Positions 5,916 through 12,291 of a stretch of DNA of 12,416 bases are shown here, in pieces; positions within the stretch are counted from its first letter, which is position 1; every line of letters starts with the position of its first letter. The stretch spans positions 1-12,416 of the forward strand of contig JAJDYK010000255.1 in NCBI GenBank assembly GCA_022825185.1, written 5' to 3'. Under the pieces are notes generated by a model. That model worked only from the letters and a program-made list of their open reading frames with translations, made no database searches and was not told the origin of the DNA. The DNA comes from Candidatus Latescibacterota bacterium. GTDB lineage: Bacteria; Latescibacterota; UBA2968; UBA8231. The translations under genes were made by a program, and so were the position numbers.

Positions 5916-6893
5916 ATGAAAGACTATGTCATCGGCTTTGACGTGGGCGGCACCCGAGCCAAAAGCGGCGCGGTGACGCGGGGCGGGCGGATGCTGGCAC
6001 CGGGCATCAATCCGTCGGGGTTTGCGCTGGGCATGGGCAATTTGCTCAAGACGCTCGAGGATGAAGTCGCGCGGATTTCCCAGAAGCTGGGCGGCAAGCC
6101 GCAGGCCATTGGCTTGGGCTTTCCTGGGGCTGTGGATCCCGAGGTCGGCGTGGTGTACATGCCGGGGAAGATCAAGGGGCTGGAGGGTTATCCCATTGTC
6201 AAACGGCTGGCCAAGGCCACGGGGATTCCAGTCATCGCCGACAACGACGGCCGCGTCTCCATCTACGCCGAGCGGCACTACGGCCTAGCGCGGGATTTGG
6301 ACTGGGCGGTGACGATCACCATTGGCACGGGCGTCGGTTCCGGCGTCTTGCTCGACGGCAAAATCCTGCGCGACCCGCATCTTCAGTTTGGGACGCAGAT
6401 GAGCCATATCGTCATGCAGGCCCTCGGCGGGCGGCTGTGCCTGACCAACGCGCGGGGCACGGCCGAGATGATGTGCTCGGCCACTGCGTTGACTCAGCAG
6501 GTGCGGGACGGGCTGGCGCGCGGCATTCCCTCGGTATTGAGCGACCAGTACTTCAAAGATTCCAACGCGATCGACTTCAAAGCCATAATCCGCGGCGTGA
6601 AGCGCCAAGATCGGCTTTGCGTTGACGAGTTGGAGCACTGGACCCGCAACTTGGGCTGGCTGCTGGTGAGTGCGGTACACGTGTACGCTCCCCAGCGCAT
6701 CATTCTCAGCGGCGGGGCGACCAATGCGGCCGAGCACTTCCTCGCACCGCTGCAAAAGCAAGTGAACGAGCACTTATTTCGCCATCCAGCGGGTGCCGGC
6801 GTACCGGTCGTGCTGTCCAAGCTGCGCGACCACGCCGGCGTTTTGGGGACGGCGGCAATCGCTTGGGAAAAGGTCGCTGGAGGCCAACCGTGA
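5916..6893 (+). CDS. ROK-family sugar kinase-like protein with degenerate zinc site
   Basis: This 325-residue protein has the ROK/actin-ATPase fold. The phosphate-1 motif is VIGFDVGGTRAK (5-16). IADNDGR (107-113) includes the expected catalytic Asp111 (family motif ENDxxxA). TIGTGVGSGVLLDGKI (135-150) is the phosphate-2/ROK segment, and IILSGGA (about 262-268) is the adenosine-side motif. ROK enzymes usually carry ExGH and then CxCGxxGCxE, a structural zinc site. Here the region reads TQMSHIVM (160-167) and GRLCLTNARGTAEMMCS (172-188). His164, Cys175 and Glu184 remain, but the sugar-contacting Glu is Gln161 and two zinc cysteines are Thr177 and Thr182. It may be a divergent kinase for an unusual sugar or an inactive sensor. 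No N-terminal helix-turn-helix is present, so it is not a NagC-type repressor. AAGGAGG (5905-5911) precedes ATG 5916. Confidence 0.85.
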   Translation: MKDYVIGFDVGGTRAKSGAVTRGGRMLAPGINPSGFALGMGNLLKTLEDEVARISQKLGGKPQAIGLGFPGAVDPEVGVVYMPGKIKGLEGYPIVKRLAKATGIPVIADNDGRVSIYAERHYGLARDLDWAVTITIGTGVGSGVLLDGKILRDPHLQFGTQMSHIVMQALGGRLCLTNARGTAEMMCSATALTQQVRDGLARGIPSVLSDQYFKDSNAIDFKAIIRGVKRQDRLCVDELEHWTRNLGWLLVSAVHVYAPQRIILSGGATNAAEHFLAPLQKQVNEHLFRHPAGAGVPVVLSKLRDHAGVLGTAAIAWEKVAGGQP

Positions 6894-7918
6894 AAGAGCG
6901 TCCCCTGCGCACCACCGTCATCGGCTCCTATCCCTTCCCGAGCTGGCTCGAACACGCGGTTGAACACCTCGACGCCTTTGGGCCGGACGATATTGCCGAG
7001 ATGCAGGACGACGCAGTCGTTGCCGCACTCGGCGACCAAGTGCGTGCCGGGTTGGACGTCGTCACCGACGGCGAACAGACCCGCTTTGACTTTAACCTCT
7101 CCTTTTACGGCTATCTCGAAGGCATCGACCTAGAGTCCGCACCACCCAGACACTTCGGCCCTCCCGCCCACGACCAGCGCGGTCGCCACGCAATCACTGG
7201 ACCGCTGCAAGCGCCGCACGGCTTGGGCGCAGTGGAGGAGTTTGCGCGGCTCAAGCGCTTGGCTCCAGCAGGGCCGACGCTCAAGGCCAGCGTGCCGGGT
7301 CCCTACACGTTGAGCGGACGGCTCGTGCCCAATGACCAATACCCGGACCGCTGGGCCGTGACCGAGGCGCTGCTGCCGATTGTGCAGAGTGAGTTGGAGG
7401 CGCTCTGTGCGGCGGGTTGCACGGAGCTGACCGTTGATGAGCCGTCGATGAGTTGCTATGCCCATCGCGAGGATCCAGCGCGCTTCGTCGATATCTTCAA
7501 CCGCACGGTCGAATCCGTCGCGGGCAAGTGCCGGCTCTCGACCCACCTGTGCTTTGGCAACTACAAGGGCCGCGCCGTGGGGCTGCGCCGCTACGCGCCC
7601 ATGTTCCCGGCCTTCTTGGACATGCAGATCGATGAGATGCACGTTGAGATGGCCAGCCGCGAGTTCGCCGAACTGGAGATCATCAGCCAGATCGCCGCAA
7701 AGATGGACGTGGCCGTGGGAATCGTCGATGTGAAGAGCTACTACATTGAAACCGTAGAAGACATCGCGGCGCGGGTGGAGGCGTGCTTGGAATATGCCCC
7801 GGCCAACAAGCTCTCCTTTGCGCCCGATTGCGGGCTGAGCCAAACGGCGCGCTGGGCAGCAAAGCAGAAGCTGGAGAACATGGTGGCTGGGGTGAGGGCC
7901 GTGCGGGAGAAGCTGTGA
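6890..7918 (+). CDS. Cobalamin-independent methionine synthase-like zinc methyltransferase (MetE C-terminal domain only)
   Basis: This 342-residue protein corresponds to the catalytic C-terminal barrel of MetE (COG0620 type) and lacks the N-terminal duplicate of full-length MetE (about 750 residues). It opens with RTTVIGSYPFP (7-17), the usual start of this domain. Zinc ligands matching MetE H641/C643/E665/C726 are visible as His219 and Cys221 (STHLCFGN), Glu253 (HVEMAS) and Cys314 (FAPDCGL). The homocysteine/substrate loop region contains VDEPSM (182-187). GTG 6890 is preferred over an earlier in-frame TTG because GGAGG lies at 6879-6883 and the start overlaps the ROK stop codon (GTGA), which indicates translational coupling. 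Stand-alone domains of this kind include archaeal-type methionine synthases and thiol-alkylating relatives such as epoxyalkane:coenzyme M transferase. The setting inside a catabolic-looking block makes a non-methionine substrate possible. Confidence 0.88.
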   Translation: MKERPLRTTVIGSYPFPSWLEHAVEHLDAFGPDDIAEMQDDAVVAALGDQVRAGLDVVTDGEQTRFDFNLSFYGYLEGIDLESAPPRHFGPPAHDQRGRHAITGPLQAPHGLGAVEEFARLKRLAPAGPTLKASVPGPYTLSGRLVPNDQYPDRWAVTEALLPIVQSELEALCAAGCTELTVDEPSMSCYAHREDPARFVDIFNRTVESVAGKCRLSTHLCFGNYKGRAVGLRRYAPMFPAFLDMQIDEMHVEMASREFAELEIISQIAAKMDVAVGIVDVKSYYIETVEDIAARVEACLEYAPANKLSFAPDCGLSQTARWAAKQKLENMVAGVRAVREKL

Positions 7919-7943
7919 AAGGATCGCCAACGCGGAGGAAGCA

Positions 7944-8921
7944 ATGAGCTACAAACCAGTCGCCGACCAGCGACCCGATCGCTACAAAGTCTCCACAGCC
8001 GAATACGCCCAGTATCAGAAACAGGGATTCCTAGTCGTCGAGCGCTTGGTCGATCTGGAAGAAGTGGAAGACCTCAAAGCGCACGTCATGGCCATGCTCA
8101 AGGGCCAAATCGACGTTCCGGGCCAAGAGCCGCCGTCCCCCGAGGCGACAGAAGCGGAACTGGTGCAGCGTTTCACGCGGGTCCATCAACTGCACCGCTG
8201 GGACGCCACTTGCGAACGCTTTTTGTTGCACCCGCGCGTCTTGGACGTTTTGGAGGCGCTCATCGGGCCGGATGTGTTGGCCTTGCAGACCATGCAGTTT
8301 TTCAACGCGCCGGGCACGGGCGGCCAAGGTTGGCACCAAGATTCCTATTACATCACGACGTACCCGGATACCCTTATCGGCGCTTGGTTGGCCTTGGAGC
8401 GGGCCGACGAGGAGAACGGCTGCCTGTGGGTCGCGCCCGGCTCAAACCACGAGCCTATTTATCCCGACGAAGGCCGGGGACATCTGGTCCACGCCGAGGG
8501 AGCCTTTGACGAGATTGAGACTGTAGCGGGCATTAGCCATCTCGACGACGAGGTCAATACGCTGTCGAGAGTGGCGCGGCGCTACGGTGACGCAGTGCCG
8601 GTAGTGGTGGAGGCCGGCGATGTGGTGTTCTTCCATCCGCACCTCCTGCACCGCTCCCATCCCAACCAGTCGCCCGACCGCTGGCGTCGGGCATTTGTCA
8701 GCCACTATTGCAATGCCCGCTCTTGGGTGCCGTGGAACCACGGGGCACCCTATGAGGGCCCGGCGGCCAATTACAAGCACATTCTGGCGCGGGGCCGGAC
8801 CCATCTGCCCTTCGCCCGCCCCGAGTTCGGCACGCCGTGCGCAGCGTTGGCCGCTGATGCAAATGGCGCTCCCGAGCGCATGGTGGCAAGTGGCGGCGAT
8901 ATGGAGAAGCGGGAGGGGTGA
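7944..8921 (+). CDS. PhyH-family Fe(II)/2-oxoglutarate dioxygenase
   Basis: This 325-residue protein has a full PhyH domain. The N-terminus (YAQYQKQGFLVVERLVD, 21-37) is canonical. The triad is H131-Q-D133 in GWHQDSYY and H236 in HLLHRSHPNQ, with Arg246 or nearby arginines as the 2-oxoglutarate anchor. MQFFNAPGTGGQ (117-128) is the usual strand before the HxD, and GAWLALERADEENGCLWVAPGSNH (146-169) is the typical family core, close to ectoine-hydroxylase/PhyH-like proteins. An inserted segment (about 185-215) lies between the core and the distal histidine. GGAGGAA precedes ATG 7944, 25 bp after the methyltransferase stop. Its position in the block suggests it hydroxylates a pathway intermediate or demethylates one through a hemiacetal or hemiaminal; this role is inferred, not seen. 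Confidence 0.92.
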   Translation: MSYKPVADQRPDRYKVSTAEYAQYQKQGFLVVERLVDLEEVEDLKAHVMAMLKGQIDVPGQEPPSPEATEAELVQRFTRVHQLHRWDATCERFLLHPRVLDVLEALIGPDVLALQTMQFFNAPGTGGQGWHQDSYYITTYPDTLIGAWLALERADEENGCLWVAPGSNHEPIYPDEGRGHLVHAEGAFDEIETVAGISHLDDEVNTLSRVARRYGDAVPVVVEAGDVVFFHPHLLHRSHPNQSPDRWRRAFVSHYCNARSWVPWNHGAPYEGPAANYKHILARGRTHLPFARPEFGTPCAALAADANGAPERMVASGGDMEKREG

Positions 8922-8991
8922 GGGCGATCCACCGACGGAGCTGCGCAACTGACGGCGATTCCAGAGTAGCCAACCTTACCTTGGAGGCCCT

Positions 8992-10113
8992 ATGACCGTA
9001 TCCAAATGGCAAGAAGTATCCGAGCCGCTGCAAGCCGAACACGACGATGTGGTAATTGGGGCTGGCATTGTCGGCTCGTACGCAGCCACCCTGCTGCATC
9101 AGCGGGGCCGCGACGTCGCCTTAGTCGACGCCCGTTTTGCGGCCTCCGGTGCCTCGGGCCGCAACGCCGGCTTTGTGCTGACCTCGCAGCGCGAGACGTA
9201 CCCCACTCTCATCGCCCAAGTGGGTCGTCCGGCCGCTCGCCAAATTCTCGACATGGTGTGCGACAACGTCGCCCGCATGCGCGCCTTGGCCAAGCAATAC
9301 GAAGTGCCCTGGGAAGAAGGTGCCATCCACCTCGCTGAAACCCAAGCCGACGCCCGCGAGCTGGAAGAGTGGGCCCGCGCCTTTGCCGCCGACGGCGTTG
9401 AGGTCGAGTTTGCCCACGGCGATCCCTATGGCGCTGGGTACGCGGCATCTCTACAGGTGGAAGGCGATTTCATGGTGCAGCCAGCGCGCCTCACCGAGGC
9501 CATTGCCGCCGCCTCTGGGGCCACCTTTTACGACCACAACGAGGTCTATCGCATCGAATCAGAGGGCCAGGGCCTGATAGTGCGCGGGCGCCGCGCCCAT
9601 ATCCGCTGCCGCAAGGTGTACATCGCCACCAATGGGTACGGCTGCGATATGCACCCGCATTTGCGCCGCATCGTGCGCCCAGTGCGCGGCCAGATCCTCA
9701 TCACTACCCCGGTGGAACCTCTGATTCAAGTCGCCGGCATCACCGAGTACGATTACTTTCGCCAGCTTGAAGATGGGCGTTTGATGATAGGTGGTGCCCG
9801 GGCTTTTTTTGAGGAGCAGGAGTACACCGCCGAGGACGCCGTCACCCCAAATCTGATACAGCACCTCGAGGCCTATTTGCGCCACTGGTTCCCGGGCATC
9901 TCCTTTGAAGTCGAGCGCTACTGGGCTGGCATCCACGGCTTCACCCCGGATCGCCGGGCAGCGGTCGGCGCGCTCCCGGACCTGCCCGACGCGGTCTTTG
10001 CCCTAGGTTTTAGTGGCTACGGCAACTCCATTGGCCTGCTGGCCGCCGAGCGCATGGTGGAACTGGCCCTAGACGGACGCGACCCCGGGCCGCTCTCAGC
10101 AGCGCGATTCTAG
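8992..10113 (+). CDS. FAD-dependent oxidoreductase, DAO / amine-oxidase-like family
   Basis: This 373-residue flavoprotein has the Rossmann motif VVIGAGIVGSYAA (20-32), the DAO-family segment GASGRNAGFVL (53-63), and RPVRGQILIT (229-238). The C-terminal FAD-closing region runs from WAGIHGFTPDRRAAVG (311-326) to ALGFSGYGNSIGLLAAE (337-353). This arrangement is shared by gamma-glutamylputrescine oxidase, sarcosine/glycine oxidases and related enzymes that oxidise C-N bonds of amines or N-methyl amino acids, giving an imine and H2O2 or a reduced carrier. No signal peptide is seen, so it is likely cytosolic. TTGGAGG lies just before ATG 8992. It is the last gene of the block, after a 70-bp spacer that holds no visible element. 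A hairpin with a TTCG loop follows at 10144-10160. The amine substrate is unknown. Confidence 0.9.
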   Translation: MTVSKWQEVSEPLQAEHDDVVIGAGIVGSYAATLLHQRGRDVALVDARFAASGASGRNAGFVLTSQRETYPTLIAQVGRPAARQILDMVCDNVARMRALAKQYEVPWEEGAIHLAETQADARELEEWARAFAADGVEVEFAHGDPYGAGYAASLQVEGDFMVQPARLTEAIAAASGATFYDHNEVYRIESEGQGLIVRGRRAHIRCRKVYIATNGYGCDMHPHLRRIVRPVRGQILITTPVEPLIQVAGITEYDYFRQLEDGRLMIGGARAFFEEQEYTAEDAVTPNLIQHLEAYLRHWFPGISFEVERYWAGIHGFTPDRRAAVGALPDLPDAVFALGFSGYGNSIGLLAAERMVELALDGRDPGPLSAARF

Positions 10114-10143
10114 TTGGAAATCCATAACCCTCGATTGTATCTG

Positions 10144-10160
10144 CCAGCTTCGGTTGGTTT
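10144..10160 (+). terminator. Weak terminator-like hairpin with UUCG tetraloop
   Basis: CCAGC (10144-10148), loop TTCG, GTTGG (10153-10157) form a 5-bp stem with one G-T pair and a C(UUCG)G tetraloop, followed by TTT. It lies 30 bp past the flavoprotein stop in the 54-bp convergent gap. The T tract is only three long, so any termination would be inefficient. The minus-strand PhyH gene ends nearby within a palindrome, GCCCTAGGGC (10165-10174). Confidence 0.35.
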
Positions 10161-10167
10161 AGACGCC

Positions 10168-10974
10168 CTAGGGCTTGTGATCCGTATCGACGGGCGCTTC
10201 GTCGTTGTCTAGGAAGCGCTCGGCAGTATTGTGAGTCGCCGGGTTGGTGCGGAAATCGGCGATCCAAGGCTGGCGGAAATAAGCCTGCTTTTCGCGCGGC
10301 AGGCTGTGCAGCACCGCCGGGGGGATCTTCAGTCGGTGCCAGTGGGTGGCCAAATGCGAATAGGCGTTTAATACGGTGACGCGGGGGGTATCGCGACGCC
10401 ACACCGGTCCGGCATGGCACAAGTTCTCGGTGAAAAAGACCGCGCTACCGGCCGGGCAGGCGTACGTGGTGAGGAAGGGACTGCGCTTGCCCTCTTCCAG
10501 CGACAGATGGTCCTCGTGGATGGGGAATTCCGACTTGTGGCTGCCGATTAAGAAATGGGTACTCTGATCTTCTAGCGCAATATCAGTCAATTCAAAAATA
10601 ACCCGCACCATACCGGCGTGGATGCGCCCGTTTTTTACCCGATAGCCAAAAATGGGATCGGCTTGACTGGGGCCACCCCCGTGTAGCCCGCCGTGCTCCT
10701 CGCCCTTTTTGCGCCAGACGCAGCTACAGCCTTCCAGTCTTATATCGGGACCAATTACCTCCCGAATCACATCGACTACTTGGGGATGGTCGATCAGGAT
10801 GCTGGCCGGGCCGCCGGGCACGTCGCGGTGTTCGGGCGGCAGTGATTTGGGGTCGTGTTTGATGCGGTCGATCTGATCGACGATGGCGGCGACTTCGTCG
10901 GGCGTCAAGATGGCGGGACGCACCAAAAAGCCGGTGAGGTCAAAGCGAAAGCGTTCTTCTTCGGTCATAGCCAT
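10168..10974 (-). CDS. PhyH-like protein with apparent HxG in place of the HxD iron motif
   Basis: This 268-residue protein has a PhyH N-terminus (FDLTGFLVRPAILTPDEV, 11-28) and the late-core pattern ACPAGSAVFFTENLCHAGPVW (172-192). Distal His187 and the arginines at 193-198 fit the third iron ligand and the 2-oxoglutarate anchor. The segment where HxD is expected reads EHGGLHGGGPSQADP (93-107), so whichever histidine is aligned (H94 or H98) the third position is glycine. D106 is the nearest acidic residue. FELTDIALEDQSTHFLIGSHK (127-147) matches the family's conserved strand and SH turn. GGAG (10982-10985 on the complement) sits 7 nt before ATG 10974; a second ATG two codons in is possible. 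It follows the DUF4159 gene by 52 bp on the same strand. It could be an oxygenase with another ligand, a halogenase-like enzyme, or a non-catalytic homologue. Confidence 0.85.
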   Translation of the reverse strand: MAMTEEERFRFDLTGFLVRPAILTPDEVAAIVDQIDRIKHDPKSLPPEHRDVPGGPASILIDHPQVVDVIREVIGPDIRLEGCSCVWRKKGEEHGGLHGGGPSQADPIFGYRVKNGRIHAGMVRVIFELTDIALEDQSTHFLIGSHKSEFPIHEDHLSLEEGKRSPFLTTYACPAGSAVFFTENLCHAGPVWRRDTPRVTVLNAYSHLATHWHRLKIPPAVLHSLPREKQAYFRQPWIADFRTNPATHNTAERFLDNDEAPVDTDHKP

Positions 10975-11026
10975 GGGAAATCTCCAAGGAAGCGTTTTTC
11001 TGGTGGGTTTTGGGGGACAGCCGACC

Positions 11027-12160
11027 TCAGTTGACCCCCTGCATGAGGCGTTGGGTGATGGAGCCTTCCTGGGTCAGGGCATAGACGATCACGTTGACCG
11101 CCATCTGATTATAGCGCGGGTTGCTGCCCCAGCCTACGTTGTCGATGCCGACCATCCGGTCGCGGATGAAGTATCCGTTGACGATGTCCCGCCAGTCAAC
11201 TAGGCCTCCAGTACCGCCTTTCAGCGCGAAAAAAGCATTGAAAACCGGATGATCCAAGGGCAGGCGTTCCTTCCAAAAATCATACCCATCTACTAAGCCG
11301 CCGTACTTTACCAAGGCTTCGCGATGGTAGCCTCCCATAATGAAGCCCCCAGACAGCATATAGCGGGCATAGTTTTCCATCTCGCTCTCGTTGAGGGATC
11401 CCTGGGGGATGAGAATAGGTAGTTCAAGCAGGCGTCTGTCGTCGTAAGTAATCGTGCCGATAAACTTGGCTTCAAGCCCGGTGTACTCATTGATGACATC
11501 GCACAAAGCATCGATTGAGCGCAAATTCAAATTGCTGTAGCCTTGTATTTGATCGGTGACGGCGCGGGCTGAAATCACATGGGCTATTTTGATGAAGCCC
11601 TTGATCGCCTGGGGGTCGCCGACGTCTTGTACTACCATGGCCCGGTAACGACCCGTATCCATGCTGTTGACATCGAGCATCTCCAAGGCCATGTCGATTT
11701 TGTGCTCCGACATCCGCGTGCTAGTCACCGAGGTGGAGACGAGCTTGGGCTCGAGTCCAAGGCTGTTCGTAGCGTTATCGGTAATCGACTTGAACAAGCT
11801 AATACCCGAATTGCCGACGTGGCTGGAAATCAATGAGCGGACATTGAAGTTGGTCGTGGCCTGCACTTGATCTAGGCGGGCGGCGGCCAAGTGGACTTGG
11901 CGGCGAGCTAGTTGGCGCTTGGGCTTGGGGATTTTGCGCAGTTCTAAGGGCTTGGTCAAGCGGGGTTCGCGCTTGATGAATTTAGTGGTGAGAGGCCGAG
12001 GAGCTTTGATCTCGACTTGTCGAAAGGGGTTAAGGGCAACGAGGACCAAGGTGAGGCCGACGGCTAGCGCCAAGGACAGGAGAAGGCCGCGGCGCAGGCG
12101 ACGGACCAATTCGGCGAGATCGAAATCCGAAGCGGGGGAATTAAAGCGGGAAGAACTCAT
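11027..12160 (-). CDS. Membrane-anchored DUF4159 protein with TonB-like N-terminal stalk
   Basis: This 377-residue protein has a short cytoplasmic N-terminus with basic residues (20-24) and one transmembrane helix (26-43). A basic, proline-containing stretch follows (about 45-90, including RPLTTKFIKREP and RKIPKPKRQ) and resembles the periplasmic stalk of TonB-type proteins. The C-terminal half carries DUF4159-like features: LELPILIPQGSLNESEMENYARYMLSGG (245-272, exact run shortened in meaning: a strand, then an acidic helix, then SGGF), LPLDHPVFNAFF (300-311), and NQMAVNVIVYALTQEG (351-366). DUF4159 has no established biochemical role; it occurs in membrane or cell-envelope gene sets of several phyla. 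The middle region (100-240), with two similar-looking stretches, is unrecognised. GGAGG (complement of 12166-12170) lies 5 nt before ATG 12160 and is inside a hairpin. Confidence 0.7.
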   Translation of the reverse strand: MSSSRFNSPASDFDLAELVRRLRRGLLLSLALAVGLTLVLVALNPFRQVEIKAPRPLTTKFIKREPRLTKPLELRKIPKPKRQLARRQVHLAAARLDQVQATTNFNVRSLISSHVGNSGISLFKSITDNATNSLGLEPKLVSTSVTSTRMSEHKIDMALEMLDVNSMDTGRYRAMVVQDVGDPQAIKGFIKIAHVISARAVTDQIQGYSNLNLRSIDALCDVINEYTGLEAKFIGTITYDDRRLLELPILIPQGSLNESEMENYARYMLSGGFIMGGYHREALVKYGGLVDGYDFWKERLPLDHPVFNAFFALKGGTGGLVDWRDIVNGYFIRDRMVGIDNVGWGSNPRYNQMAVNVIVYALTQEGSITQRLMQGVN

Positions 12161-12165
12161 CGCGC

Positions 12166-12180
12166 CCTCCAGAGTGGAGG
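12166..12180 (-). promoter_or_regulatory. Hairpin that would sequester the DUF4159 ribosome binding site
   Basis: CCTCCA (12166-12171) and TGGAGG (12175-12180) form a perfect 6-bp inverted repeat with a 3-nt loop. On the minus-strand transcript, the downstream arm contains the GGAGG that serves the ATG at 12160, and the upstream arm is its complement. Such pairing could lower translation initiation or make it conditional. The structure is seen in sequence; the regulation is inferred. Confidence 0.4.
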
Positions 12181-12205
12181 TTGAGGAGATCAGCCGACAA
12201 ATAGG

Positions 12206-12234
12206 TGCTCAAGATACTAAGTTCTTTTTATAAT
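12206..12234 (+). promoter_or_regulatory. Possible promoter for the DUF1016-like gene
   Basis: A perfect -10 hexamer TATAAT (12229-12234) lies in an AT-rich patch 57 bp before ATG 12292. Seventeen bp upstream is TGCTCA (12206-12211), a poor -35 match. On the minus strand, TTGCGT and TATCTT with 18-bp spacing in the same patch could serve the divergent DUF4159 gene. Both are tentative. Confidence 0.45.
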
Positions 12235-12291
12235 ACGCAAGGACAAGCTCATTTTTAGACAGGCAAGTCATAGCTAAGAAGGAGGAGTTTT

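Noticed and set aside
5150..5917. Long minus-strand ORF (255 codons) opposite the SDR gene, and a plus-strand frame-shifted ORF at 5146-5919
   Set aside because: Both lie over an SDR with clear catalytic motifs; their translations are rich in Arg, Gly and His with no family features, as expected for shadows of GC-rich coding DNA.
6863..6889. Upstream TTG start extending the MetE-like protein by nine residues
   Set aside because: GTG 6890 has GGAGG 6 nt upstream and overlaps the ROK stop codon, and the family normally begins close to the TTVIGSYP segment.
7130..7930. Minus-strand ORF of 266 codons opposite the MetE-like gene
   Set aside because: It is fully antisense to a gene with all four zinc ligands, shows no recognisable motif and lacks a ribosome binding site.
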